The position numbers and the translations under genes are program-made. From contig CAYZMS010000008.1 of NCBI GenBank assembly GCA_964479625.1, forward strand, positions 1-64,000: a DNA stretch of 64,000 nt, written 5' to 3'. The notes under the pieces are model-generated. The model did no database searches and had not been told where the DNA came from. It worked only from the letters and a program-made list of their open reading frames with translations. Shown here piece after piece: positions 17,801 through 25,912 of the stretch; the first letter of the stretch is position 1; each line of letters starts with the position of its first letter. The DNA is from CAYZMS01 sp964479625 (lineage in GTDB: Bacteria; Bacteroidota; Bacteroidia; Chitinophagales; Saprospiraceae).

Positions 17801-18122
17801 TACCGATATCCTCTTTGGTAATGCCCAGTTCCTTTTCCACGCTTAATTCAATAGGCAGCCCATGCGTATCCCAGCCGCCCTTGCGTTCGACCCGCTTACC
17901 CTTCATCGTCTGGTAGCGGCAAAACATATCTTTTATGGTACGAGCCATGACGTGATGGATGCCCGGTCGGCCATTGGCTGAAGGAGGCCCTTCGTAAAAG
18001 ACGAATGCCTTTTTCCGATCGCGCTCCTCTACGCTTTTTTCGAATATGGCTTCCGATTGCCAAAATGCGAGGATTTCTTTGTCAATTTCAGGCAGGTTAA
18101 GACCTTTATATTCTTTATACAT
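14838..18122 (-). CDS. ileS: isoleucyl-tRNA synthetase
   Basis: Charges tRNA-Ile in the cytoplasm. I place the start at 18122 (MYKEYKGLNLPEIDKE); a longer reading to 18191 adds an unlikely 23 residues. Of 1094 residues, the class I HIGH element appears as SANGRPGIHHV (about 54-64), the editing domain covers roughly 200-400 (TTTPWTLPSNTALA), WFDSG is near 575 and the KMSKS loop is VKMSKRLGN near 640. The tRNA-binding tail is long and lacks the C-terminal zinc-finger cysteines of the E. coli type, which fits the type common in Bacteroidota. It is flanked by genes on the opposite strand and likely transcribed alone. Confidence 0.97.
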   Translation of the reverse strand: MYKEYKGLNLPEIDKEILAFWQSEAIFEKSVEERDRKKAFVFYEGPPSANGRPGIHHVMARTIKDMFCRYQTMKGKRVERKGGWDTHGLPIELSVEKELGITKEDIGKTISVDEYNAKCRETVMRYKDEWEDLTRKMGYWADLDNPYITYENEYIETVWWLLQQLYKKDLLYKGYTIQPYSPAAGTGLSSHELNMPGAYKEIRDTSAVAQFKIKGRPNDYFLAWTTTPWTLPSNTALAAGANIDYVKVRTYNRYTQEPIQVILAKDRLNAYFSEAKPELKPEDVKPGNKPYPYIEIVDEMKGAELEGMEYEQLLDYVVPEKPAFKLLLGDFVSTEDGTGIVHIAPTFGADDFRVAQKYGIPALLVKDQYGNDMPLVDKQGKFVQEVTDFAGRYVKDYGQEEERPVDVDIVIKLKEENKLFHSEKYLHSYPHCWRTDRPVLYYPLDSWFIKASKVKDRMFELNETINWKPASTGEGRFGKWLENLQDWNLSRSRYWGIPLPIWRTEDGKEALCIASIEELKTEIEKANNILGLKQSVPKDLHRPYIDEIILVSEDGHPMKRELDLIDVWFDSGSMPYAQLHYPFENKDKFERSFPADFIAEGVDQTRGWFYTLHAIATMVFDSVAYKNVVSNGLVLDKEGVKMSKRLGNAIEPFEAIAEKGADAIRWYMVSNSQPWDNLRFDMDGVDEVRRKFFGTLYNTYSFFALYANIDQFEYKEAEIPLADRPEIDRWILSALNSLIKDADGFYADYEPTAATRRIMDFVDRQLSNWYVRLCRRRFWKGDYSDDKISAYQTLYTCLDTLAKLMAPVAPFFADWLYKNLNQASGKEPHASVHLSLLPVFEESSIDPALEQRMDYAQRISSLVLSLRKREKIRVRQPLQKTLLPVLDPQFQEQVEGVKDLILMETNIKDIEYVTDTEGIIKKKIKPNFKTLGKRLGKHMKAAVSLINGFSQTDIANVERDGGYQLEVEGETYQLELEDFEILTEDIPGWLVANDGPLTVALDVSITEELAAEGMARELVNRIQNIRKAKNFQVTDKIRVVLEDKAEIRPAVEQFAEYIKNEVLAVDLSMTNSLSKGELLELVDDVTAEVTVELA

Positions 18123-18271
18123 CGGGTAAAATTCTTGTCTGTATTCGAATAGTAATAACTCAAATGCCAAAACCATTCCTTTAAAGTGCACAAAAATAAG
18201 GAATTACCTTAGAACCAAATAGGCTTAAAAGCATCGCAGCATAGTAGAACTTTTTTGCTACCTGAAACACC

Positions 18272-18928
18272 ATGAGAACAATACTCTGCTTCGCTTTTAC
18301 CCTACTCAATATCAGTATTTTGCAGGCTCAACCGAAAAGTGATTCAACGGGAGTCGTTTTCCAGGCTGGGCTCAAGGTACATCATGGATCTATCATCATT
18401 CACAGTCGGTCTGTTCGTGCAATCGAGGATTCCTACCCCTGGGGGGTAGAATTCAACCTTACCTGGCACAACCTTTCCCAAAAAGCCTGGGAGTCCTGTA
18501 ATTGCTACCCAAAAGTAGGCCTAAGTATTGGGCTCTGGGATTTCGATAATCCCGACGTTTTGGGACAAGCACTAGCGGGGATTTTTTATCTGGAGCCGGT
18601 GTTTGGAGCTCAAAACCGCTTGAGTTTTTCCGTATGGGCCGGATTTGGTCTTTTTTATAAAAACAATCCTCATGACCCGGAGGATAATCCAGATAACCTA
18701 AGCTACAGCACACACCTAGCCTTTCCTCTCCAATTGGGAGGAAATGTACATTGGCGGCTGAATGATCAATGGCAATTGGACGGAACAGCTGTTTTTAATC
18801 ACATTTCGAACGGAGGCATTAAGGAACCCAATAAGGGCGTAAATTGGCCGACAATGGCGCTGGGCGCAAGTTACTATCTCCAACCGGTAGTTTCCCGGAA
18901 CGAATCAGGGAAGATTAGCGGAAGCTAG
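18272..18928 (+). CDS. PagL-like acyloxyacyl hydrolase (lipid A deacylase)
   Basis: Predicted outer-membrane barrel enzyme that removes an acyl chain from lipid A. It has 218 residues, with a signal peptide ending ISILQAQP (about residues 14-21). The catalytic block FNHISNGGIKEPNKGVNWP near residues 175-193 carries the His-x-Ser-Asn pattern and a following Glu, which matches the His-Ser-Glu triad known from PagL. The C-terminal strand LGASYYLQPV fits a barrel. It lies divergent from ileS and convergent with the esterase gene, so it is likely a single-gene unit. Confidence 0.82.
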   Translation: MRTILCFAFTLLNISILQAQPKSDSTGVVFQAGLKVHHGSIIIHSRSVRAIEDSYPWGVEFNLTWHNLSQKAWESCNCYPKVGLSIGLWDFDNPDVLGQALAGIFYLEPVFGAQNRLSFSVWAGFGLFYKNNPHDPEDNPDNLSYSTHLAFPLQLGGNVHWRLNDQWQLDGTAVFNHISNGGIKEPNKGVNWPTMALGASYYLQPVVSRNESGKISGS

Positions 18929-18940
18929 GCCCCAACAAAT

Positions 18941-19729
18941 TTAATCCCGTACCTGACTGAAGAGCCAATCGAGTACATACATCCCTTCGGAGAAGACAAA
19001 GTCCCAACTATTGTGGTCAACTCCTTCGAATTCCGTATAGATGACCCGCTTTCCCCCCTGACGCAGGGCTTCTACGATTTCCCGGGATTGTTCTACCGGT
19101 ACCACACTATCATCCGCACCGTGAAAGACCCAGGTGGGAATGTCCGGTATGTGTTGTGCGAATTCCGCCGAAGTAGGGCCACAGATCGGGACGGCTGCGG
19201 CGAAGGACTCTGGGTAGTGTGCCAACAGGTCCCAGGTTCCGGCACCTCCCATAGAAAGACCGCTGACATAAACCCGGTCGGGATCTACCTTTTCCGATGC
19301 GATTAACTCCTGCACCACCTCCATGATCAACTCCTGTTCTGTAGTAGTTTCGGGATTGTAGGCCATTCTAAAGTTGGTTCGATCATATTCTCCTGATGAC
19401 CACCACTTGCCGGCTGGGCATTGGGGAGCAAGCAAATAGGCAGGGTATTTATAACGTACTTCCCGACGAATAAAATCTTCCATTACGTGTACCAACTGAC
19501 GTCGATTATCATCTCCTCGCTCTCCGGCACCATGGAGAAAGACAAGCAAGGGAGCCCTGGCTTCCCCGATGAGTTTCCTTTCAGGGCTTGCAAGACGGTA
19601 CTGCAGGCTGTCCCCCTCAGCATTGGTTTTGATCAAAGGTTCGAATAGGGAAAATACCTGAGCGGAAGCAGAATGCGGTATAAAGCTCAACATCAGGGCA
19701 AAAATCAGAACGGGTAGGCAAACTTTCAT
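18941..19729 (-). CDS. secreted alpha/beta-hydrolase (esterase/depolymerase-like)
   Basis: Exported serine hydrolase, 262 residues from the ATG at 19729; the frame also opens at a TTG 4 codons earlier. Signal peptide MKVCLPVLIFALMLSF with cleavage after SAQ. Fold markers: LLVFLHGAGERG (oxyanion region, about 60-72), the nucleophile elbow GLSMGG with Ser about 160, the acid in FHGADDSVVP near 210 and the base in VDHNSW near 240. It resembles the phospholipase/carboxylesterase and PHB-depolymerase-like groups used on esterified polymers such as acetylated or feruloylated glycans. The true substrate is uncertain. Confidence 0.85.
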   Translation of the reverse strand: MKVCLPVLIFALMLSFIPHSASAQVFSLFEPLIKTNAEGDSLQYRLASPERKLIGEARAPLLVFLHGAGERGDDNRRQLVHVMEDFIRREVRYKYPAYLLAPQCPAGKWWSSGEYDRTNFRMAYNPETTTEQELIMEVVQELIASEKVDPDRVYVSGLSMGGAGTWDLLAHYPESFAAAVPICGPTSAEFAQHIPDIPTWVFHGADDSVVPVEQSREIVEALRQGGKRVIYTEFEGVDHNSWDFVFSEGMYVLDWLFSQVRD

Positions 19730-19823
19730 ACTTGATGACAATTATTGTAAGGTTCAGGTATCGAATATAGGTAGAAATAGCGGATTCCCGCATCCTTTCT
19801 CCTTACTGGTCCGACTAATTTAT

Positions 19824-19831
19824 TAGCTTTG
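19824..19831 (+). promoter_or_regulatory. candidate -7 box for the DUF2723 gene
   Basis: TAGCTTTG matches the Bacteroidota -7 consensus TAnnTTTG about 114 bases before the ATG at 19945. No clear TTTG partner is seen upstream, so this is tentative. Confidence 0.35.
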
Positions 19832-19944
19832 CAAGTCGTTCAACGGGTGGATAGCAATGGTTGCTTTGCAACGTTTGAAACAGCTGCGACGTCCTCCCGT
19901 GGAGTCAATTCAATTTTGGATCAATTACAACAATCCTACGCACA

Positions 19945-22900
19945 ATGGGCGTTACAAATCGCATTAGCAATATTGCTGGCTGGGTCGTCTTTGCCGTAGC
20001 CGCCATCGTTTACTTTTTTTCGGTAGAACGCACAGGCAGTCTTTGGGACTGTGGAGAGTTTATTCTAGGTGCTTACAAGCTTCAGGTGGTTCATCCCCCC
20101 GGGGCACCTTTGTTCCTGCTGATCGGTCGCATTTTCACCTGGTTGGGAGATATTTTTTCGAATAACCCTGCGGATATCGCCTTTGCGCTGAATTTAATGT
20201 CAGGTATTGCCACCGCTTTTGCAGCTATGTTCGTAGCGAGGGTAACCATCATGCTGGGCAAACTGGCTTTAACTGGTCGGGAGGGTCAACCCGATCAGGC
20301 CCAACAGGTCGCTTTGATAGCCGCAGGCCTGGTGGCTGGCTTTAGTAGTGCCTTTGCCACCTCCATCTGGTTTTCTGCAGTGGAAGGGGAGGTTTATGCC
20401 ATGTCCACCTTTTTCACCACCCTTACCCTCTGGGCTACAGTTAAATGGTACACCCTTCCCAACGAACCAAAGTACGATCGTTGGCTAATTTTTACCATTT
20501 ATGTTTCCGGGCTTTCGATCGGAGTTCACTTATTGAGTTTGCTTACCTTCCCGGCCCTTGCACTATTTTTTTATTTCAAGAAGTACGAGAAGACTACCTT
20601 TTGGGGAATGGCAGCAGCTGCAGGTGCAGGATTGCTGGTCGTCGGAGGTATTCAAAAGTTTATAATATCCGGCTTACCCCAATTGTGGGCATCCTTCGAG
20701 CTCTTTACCGTTAACACACTGGGGCTATCCATTCAAAGCGGGCTCATTCCCCTGGCTATCTTGGTGGTAGCCATTATGGCGGGTGGTATGTACTACGTCC
20801 ATCAAAGAAACAACCAATTGATCCAGAATATCGTCATGGCTGCAGCCCTGATGGTCATTGCCTATTCCACCAACTCCGTTGTTGTTACCCGTGCAAATGC
20901 CAGCCCTCCGATCAATATGAACGTTCCGAGCGACCCCATGCGCCTTCTGCCCTATCTCAATCGGGAGCAATACGGAGAACGCCCTCTTCTGCGAGGTCCT
21001 AATTTCGAGGCCAGCCCCGTAAGTTACGACATTGAAGATCGCTATGGCTTTGTAGAAAAATCGGGCCAGTACGAGATCGTCGATCAAAAGGTCAATCCGG
21101 AATATGCCAGTCAGGATAAAATGCTTTTCCCCCGTATGGCGGATCCCACTCAGGGGCGTCCGGCTTTATACAAACGCTGGATGGGCTTAAACCCAAATCA
21201 GCCGCTGCCAGCAGGAAGGCCCACTATGGGCGATAATCTGGGTTTTTTCTGGCGCTACCAGGTCAACTGGATGTACGTACGGTATTTTATGTGGAACTTC
21301 GCCGGTCGACAGAATGGCAAACAGGGTTTCGAACCCTGGGATAAGTCTTCCGGGCACTGGATCTCGGGCATTCCCCTTATCGATAACCTGCGCCTGGGAT
21401 ACTCCCAAAGTGACCTTCCCAAGTCAGCACTCGAAGATGAAGCCCGCAACCGATATTACCTGCTACCCTTTTTATTTGGTTTGCTGGGGCTGATCTTCCA
21501 CTACACCAAACGACGAAATGAGTTTCTGGCCCTTTTGGCTTTGTTTATCATAACCGGTATTGGTATCATCGTTTATTCCAACCAACCTCCCCGGGAGCCC
21601 CGCGAGCGGGATTACGTCCTGGCAGGTTCCATTTTCACTTATTGCATCTGGATGGGGATGGCGGTGCTTGCCTTATTTGAGATTATTCGCGAACGTGCAA
21701 AGCTCAGTGGATCTATACCTGCTTTTGCCGCAGGAGCTCTGGTAATGGTCGCCCCCCTGATCATGGTAATTGAGAACTTTGACGATCACAGCCGAAAAGA
21801 ACATTCCGGAGCCCGGGATTATGCTTCCAACTTCCTGGAGTCCTGTGCACCAAATGCCATCCTGTTCACCTATGGTGATAATGATACCTATCCCCTTTGG
21901 TATGCCCAGGAGGTGGAAGGGATTCGAACGGATGTAAGGGTGGTTAACCTAAGCCTGATCGCCGTAGATTGGTATATCGATCTATTGCGCCGAAAGATCA
22001 ATGAATCACCTGCGATCAAAATGTCGCTTTCGGCGGAAGCTTTGCGGGGGAAGAAACGCAATCAGGTTTTCTGGCCCGGCCAGGGGAGCCAAAAGATGTC
22101 TGTTGAACAAGCCTGGAAATTCATAGGAGAGAGCCACCCGCTTCCGCTGCAGGGAGGCCGACGTACAGAAAGCTACCTCCCCACTAAAAATCTGTTCATT
22201 CCCGTCAATAAACAACAAGCCGTTCAGGCTGGCCTGGTCAGTGCTAACGACACCAATGTAGTAGCAGAGATTCCCATTCGGTTTCCCGCCAACCGGGATT
22301 ATATCACCAAAGATGAGTTAGCTATTCTGGATATCATCAACACAAATATTTGGGACCGCCCTATCTACTTTGCAGTGACCACCCGCCCGGAAAAGTTCAT
22401 GGGGCTTACGGATTACACCCGCCTGGAGGGTATGGCCCTGCGCTTCATCCCCAAACGCAGCCGTGCCGAGGCACAGTTTGGGCTGGTTGGTAGTGGTGAA
22501 ATTGCAGAAAACATCGTTTACGAGAACGTTATGAATAAATTCCGCTGGGGAAATTTTGATAAAAAGGAGCTTTTTGTGGATCAAAGCTATATGCCCAGTG
22601 TGCAAAGCACCCAACTCGCTATTCGGCGTGCGGCCAACACTTTCCAGCGCAAGGGTAATGACCAGAAGGCCGTTGAGTTGGCAGACAAATATTTTGAGGT
22701 CTTCCCACACTATAACTTCCCCTATGATTATCGAACTTTTTATATCATCCAGATCTATCTCGAAGCAGGGGAAAATGAAAAAGCCAAAAAGGAAATGCGC
22801 ACCCTGGCCGAGCAAACGATGGATGAATTATATTTCTACAATTCACTGGATCCGGATATTCTTTCGGCCAGTTACAACCTGGATAACAGCCTCGCACAGC

Positions 22901-23037
22901 AGACCATGCAGGGTATTCTTTCTGCTGCTCAACAAATGGGGGACCAAGCCTTCCGGCAGGAAATGGAGCAACTGTTTGCGCCTTTCCAAAGTCAACCCAC
23001 TGAAAACATGCCGGCATTTCCCCAGGGGGGACAATAA
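19945..23037 (+). CDS. DUF2723 polytopic membrane protein
   Basis: A large inner-membrane protein (1030 residues) of the DUF2723 family, related to the eukaryotic TMEM260 O-mannosyltransferase and so possibly a GT-C type glycosyltransferase. The N-terminal half has about ten membrane segments. The acidic loop SLWDCGEFILGAYKLQVVHP, at about residues 31-50, is the family signature and the likely catalytic site. The LYKRW and NQPPREPRERDYVLAGS parts lie between segments. The last 400 residues are soluble, with YGDNDTYPLWYAQEVEGIR near 650 and TPR-like helices at the C terminus. It is followed by a strong terminator. A role in protein or lipid glycosylation is inference. Confidence 0.9.
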   Translation: MGVTNRISNIAGWVVFAVAAIVYFFSVERTGSLWDCGEFILGAYKLQVVHPPGAPLFLLIGRIFTWLGDIFSNNPADIAFALNLMSGIATAFAAMFVARVTIMLGKLALTGREGQPDQAQQVALIAAGLVAGFSSAFATSIWFSAVEGEVYAMSTFFTTLTLWATVKWYTLPNEPKYDRWLIFTIYVSGLSIGVHLLSLLTFPALALFFYFKKYEKTTFWGMAAAAGAGLLVVGGIQKFIISGLPQLWASFELFTVNTLGLSIQSGLIPLAILVVAIMAGGMYYVHQRNNQLIQNIVMAAALMVIAYSTNSVVVTRANASPPINMNVPSDPMRLLPYLNREQYGERPLLRGPNFEASPVSYDIEDRYGFVEKSGQYEIVDQKVNPEYASQDKMLFPRMADPTQGRPALYKRWMGLNPNQPLPAGRPTMGDNLGFFWRYQVNWMYVRYFMWNFAGRQNGKQGFEPWDKSSGHWISGIPLIDNLRLGYSQSDLPKSALEDEARNRYYLLPFLFGLLGLIFHYTKRRNEFLALLALFIITGIGIIVYSNQPPREPRERDYVLAGSIFTYCIWMGMAVLALFEIIRERAKLSGSIPAFAAGALVMVAPLIMVIENFDDHSRKEHSGARDYASNFLESCAPNAILFTYGDNDTYPLWYAQEVEGIRTDVRVVNLSLIAVDWYIDLLRRKINESPAIKMSLSAEALRGKKRNQVFWPGQGSQKMSVEQAWKFIGESHPLPLQGGRRTESYLPTKNLFIPVNKQQAVQAGLVSANDTNVVAEIPIRFPANRDYITKDELAILDIINTNIWDRPIYFAVTTRPEKFMGLTDYTRLEGMALRFIPKRSRAEAQFGLVGSGEIAENIVYENVMNKFRWGNFDKKELFVDQSYMPSVQSTQLAIRRAANTFQRKGNDQKAVELADKYFEVFPHYNFPYDYRTFYIIQIYLEAGENEKAKKEMRTLAEQTMDELYFYNSLDPDILSASYNLDNSLAQQTMQGILSAAQQMGDQAFRQEMEQLFAPFQSQPTENMPAFPQGGQ

Positions 23038-23051
23038 TTGGTAATTTTTTA

Positions 23052-23094
23052 AGAGGCTGTATCAAAGGCAACATTTTGATACAGCCTCTGTTTT
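23052..23094 (+). terminator. terminator after the DUF2723 gene
   Basis: Perfect 15-bp stem, AGAGGCTGTATCAAA (23052-23066) with its complement at 23075-23089, an 8-base loop and GTTTT after it. The stem core recurs in other terminators of this window. Confidence 0.88.
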
Positions 23095-23112
23095 CATTAT
23101 AAAACACCCAAT

Positions 23113-23559
23113 ATGGAAACCATTAAAACAATTGCCATTGGTGCGGATCATGCCGGTTTCGTGCTGAAAGATCCCATCAAAAATTTCCTCACCGAACGAG
23201 GTATCGAAGTCATGGACTTTGGGACGGATTCTGAAGATTCTGTTGATTACCCAGACTTTGCCCACCCTGTAGCTGAACAGATCGAAAGCGGAAAAGCCCA
23301 ATTGGGTATTGTTATCTGTGGAAGCGGCAATGGCGTAGCTATTACCGTGAATAAGCACGCTCAGATTCGCGCTGCACTGGCATGGAAGGAAGAATTAGCC
23401 CGACTGGGACGTCTACACAACAATGCCAACGTCCTTTCCCTTCCGGCAAGATATATCTCCGAGGAGGAAGCGCTTAAAGCTGTAGAAGCCTTCATCACTA
23501 CTGAATTTGAAGGCGGCCGCCACGAGCGCCGCGTGGGGAAAATACCCCTGGCTTGCTAA
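23113..23559 (+). CDS. rpiB: ribose-5-phosphate isomerase B
   Basis: Interconverts ribose 5-phosphate and ribulose 5-phosphate in the pentose phosphate pathway. The 148-residue length is typical. GADHAGF at about residues 11-17 and the anion hole with the catalytic Cys in VICGSGNGVAIT near residues 75-86 are both present. The C-terminal FEGGRHERRVGKI is the phosphate-binding signature of RpiB. A hairpin separates it from the pterin dehydratase gene. Confidence 0.95.
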   Translation: METIKTIAIGADHAGFVLKDPIKNFLTERGIEVMDFGTDSEDSVDYPDFAHPVAEQIESGKAQLGIVICGSGNGVAITVNKHAQIRAALAWKEELARLGRLHNNANVLSLPARYISEEEALKAVEAFITTEFEGGRHERRVGKIPLAC

Positions 23560-23571
23560 ATTTCCCTTCGA

Positions 23572-23612
23572 ACAGGTAAGAAAGACCGTTTTTCACCCTT
23601 CTTACCTGTCCA
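23572..23612 (+). terminator. hairpin after rpiB
   Basis: ACAGGTAAGAA (23572-23582) pairs perfectly with TTCTTACCTGT (23599-23609). There is no long T-run after it, so it may attenuate rather than fully terminate before the next gene 24 bases away. Confidence 0.55.
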
Positions 23613-23635
23613 AACCATTTCAACTCGACTTACTT

Positions 23636-23881
23636 ATGTGGACCGAATCGAATGACCAGTTACACACTACGCTAACCTTCAAGGATTTTACCCAGGCCTG
23701 GGCCTTCATGACAGAGGTGGCCCTCCATGCAGAGAAAATGGAGCACCATCCCAACTGGTCCAATGTTTACAACAAGGTAGAGATCACACTGACCACCCAT
23801 GACGCCGGGAACACGGTGACGGATAAAGACCGTGCACTAGGGCAGACTATTCAACGTATCTACCAAAAGTACCAAGGGTAA
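23636..23881 (+). CDS. 4a-hydroxytetrahydrobiopterin dehydratase
   Basis: Pterin-4a-carbinolamine dehydratase family protein of 81 residues that recycles the oxidised pterin cofactor. I start it at ATG 23636 (MWTESNDQLHTTLTFKDF); a longer reading from 23507 overlaps rpiB in another frame and is unlikely. The family motif EKMEHHPNWSNVYNKVEI near residues 35-52, with its His-His-Pro and the following THDAGNTVTDKD, is intact. No aromatic amino acid hydroxylase gene lies nearby, so its physiological partner is not visible. It is 18 bases ahead of the aminotransferase gene. Confidence 0.9.
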   Translation: MWTESNDQLHTTLTFKDFTQAWAFMTEVALHAEKMEHHPNWSNVYNKVEITLTTHDAGNTVTDKDRALGQTIQRIYQKYQG

Positions 23882-23899
23882 GACCAACCTCTTGAACCC

Positions 23900-25060
23900 A
23901 TGTCCCTTTCTTCCAAGTTGCCAAAGGTTGGTACGACTATTTTCACCCTTATGAGCCGACTGGCCCGGGAGTGTAACGCCATCAATTTATCTCAGGGGTT
24001 TCCGGACTTTGATCCAGATGAAGGCCTAATCGAATTGGTCCATCAACACATGCTCAAGGGGCACAATCAGTATGCCCCGCAACGTGGTGTTCCCCTTTTA
24101 CTAGAGCGAATAGCAGAGAAGATGAACCAGGCCTATGGTCTTTCCATAGATCCGGAAAGGCAGATCGTCGTCCATGCAGGTGCCAGCGAGGCCTTATTCA
24201 ATTTTTTTGCAGCCCTTGTCCGGCCCAAGGATGAGGTCATTCTGTTCGAACCAGCCTTTGATGTGTACCAGCCAGCCATTGAGCTGAATGGAGGAAGGGT
24301 TCGCCCCTATCGATTGAGTAAAACCAACCAGTATCGCGTTAATTGGAAGGCCGTGGAGGCATTGGTTTCCGATAAAACCCGCCTGATCGTTATCAATACC
24401 CCCCACAACCCTACAGGTACCTGCCTGAAGGAAGAGGACTTGCGGTCTCTGGAAGACCTGGCCCAGCGGAAGGACCTGATCGTTTTGAGTGACGAAGTGT
24501 ATGAGCACCTCGTGTACGATGGCTACCCACATGAACATATTTTAAAATATCCCGGCCTTAAAGACCGAAGCCTGGCCGTTTTCTCCTTTGGCAAGACCTT
24601 CCACCATACCGGCTGGAAAGTTGGGTATGCGATCGGGCCTGAGCCCTTGATCCGGGAATTGGATAAAGTGCACCAATTCAACACCTTCAGTGTGAATGCC
24701 CCTGTTCAATATGCATTGGCAGACTTCCTTGCAGACCCGGAGCAGTATCAAGGGCTTTCCTCTTTTTATCAGTCCAAGCGGGATTTTTTCCTGGAACAGC
24801 TACAGGAAACTCCCTTTAGGCCACTTCCCTGTGAAGGCACTTATTTCCTCTTAGCCGAATACGATCAACTCAGTGATTTTCCCGATCGTATCTTCGCAGA
24901 AAAACTGACCCGTGATCATGGCCTAGCAACTATTCCCGTTTCGGCTTTCAATCACGATGGCCGTGATGAACAGGTTGTCCGTTTTTGTTTTGCCAAGCAG
25001 GAAAGTACGCTTGCCGCAGCCGGCAAATGCCTCCGAAGCTTGCCCTCCCGATTGATTTAA
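23900..25060 (+). CDS. methionine/kynurenine-type aminotransferase
   Basis: PLP-dependent class I/II aminotransferase of 386 residues, closest in look to the YbdL-like methionine aminotransferase/kynurenine transaminase group. Landmarks are INLSQGFPDFDPDEG (about 29-43), YAPQRGVPLLLERIAEK (about 57-73), NTPHNPTG near 170 (substrate and cofactor binding), the Asp-Tyr contact in LSDEVYEHL near 200, and the Schiff-base Lys in FSFGKTFHHTGWKVGY near 233. Substrate preference between methionine salvage and aromatic acids is inferred from family resemblance only. Confidence 0.88.
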   Translation: MSLSSKLPKVGTTIFTLMSRLARECNAINLSQGFPDFDPDEGLIELVHQHMLKGHNQYAPQRGVPLLLERIAEKMNQAYGLSIDPERQIVVHAGASEALFNFFAALVRPKDEVILFEPAFDVYQPAIELNGGRVRPYRLSKTNQYRVNWKAVEALVSDKTRLIVINTPHNPTGTCLKEEDLRSLEDLAQRKDLIVLSDEVYEHLVYDGYPHEHILKYPGLKDRSLAVFSFGKTFHHTGWKVGYAIGPEPLIRELDKVHQFNTFSVNAPVQYALADFLADPEQYQGLSSFYQSKRDFFLEQLQETPFRPLPCEGTYFLLAEYDQLSDFPDRIFAEKLTRDHGLATIPVSAFNHDGRDEQVVRFCFAKQESTLAAAGKCLRSLPSRLI

Positions 25061-25157
25061 TAGAAAATTAACCTACGCCCCCTTTCGGCAAGGTCTTTAA
25101 GAAGATACTTTTAAAAGGTCTTTTGCGATTACTGTAACGTACCTGTAAACTCATTCT

Positions 25158-25910
25158 ATGCTTTCGAGAGCTGTTTTCTTCCTGTTCCTGCTACTGGGTT
25201 TTGCCGCCTGCAAGGTCAATCATCTGGCGCAAGTCGAACCCCAGGCTTACTCCATGAGCGCCGAAACCACTATTCCCGATCCCAAAACGGATGCCCTGAT
25301 CGCTCCCTACCGCGAGCAACTGTCGGCCGAAATGGATGAACAGATCGGCTATGCCGCTATTGAATTGGTGAAGGCACAACCCGAATCCACCCTTGGGAAT
25401 TGGATGACAGACCTCCTGGAAGAGGAAGCCCGCCTGATCACCGGTAAGGAAATTGCCTTCGCCCTTCAAAACTATGGAGGGATCCGAATCCCCAGCATCC
25501 CTTCCGGGCCGGTAACCGTGGGGAAGGTATACGAACTAATGCCTTTCGACAACATGCTGGTCATTATTGAGTTGAGCGGCGCTGCTATCGAAACAATGGT
25601 CCAACGGATGGCAGAAAAAGGGGGCGTTCCCATCAGTTCCGGCCTTCGATACCGGATCAACGAGAATGGAAAGGCGGTGGCTATTGAGGTTCAGGGAAAA
25701 GAACTGAATAAAAATGCCAGCTACCTGATCGCCCTTCCGGATTATGTCGCCAACGGGGGCGATAAACTGGTGCCCGACCTGAATGCGGCCCGTATTGAAA
25801 CCGGGCTTTTGATCCGGGATGCTATTATACAACACATTCGAAAACAAACAGCAGCTGGAAACCAGCTTCAGTCCGAGCTGGATCAGCGTGTACAAATCCA
25901 AACCAACTAA
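25158..25910 (+). CDS. 5'-nucleotidase C-terminal domain lipoprotein
   Basis: The 250-residue protein corresponds to the substrate-binding C-terminal domain of UshA-type 5'-nucleotidases, here encoded alone. The N terminus is a lipoprotein signal, FLLLGFAACK, with the lipobox Cys near residue 19. Family parts include ESTLGNWMTDLL (about 75-86), IAFALQNYGGIRIPS (about 95-109, where the family has the NxGGIR substrate loop) and FDNMLVIIELSGA near 130. It lacks the metallophosphatase half, which is the next gene just 2 bases on, so the two products probably work as one enzyme. Confidence 0.9.
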   Translation: MLSRAVFFLFLLLGFAACKVNHLAQVEPQAYSMSAETTIPDPKTDALIAPYREQLSAEMDEQIGYAAIELVKAQPESTLGNWMTDLLEEEARLITGKEIAFALQNYGGIRIPSIPSGPVTVGKVYELMPFDNMLVIIELSGAAIETMVQRMAEKGGVPISSGLRYRINENGKAVAIEVQGKELNKNASYLIALPDYVANGGDKLVPDLNAARIETGLLIRDAIIQHIRKQTAAGNQLQSELDQRVQIQTN

Positions 25911-25912
25911 AC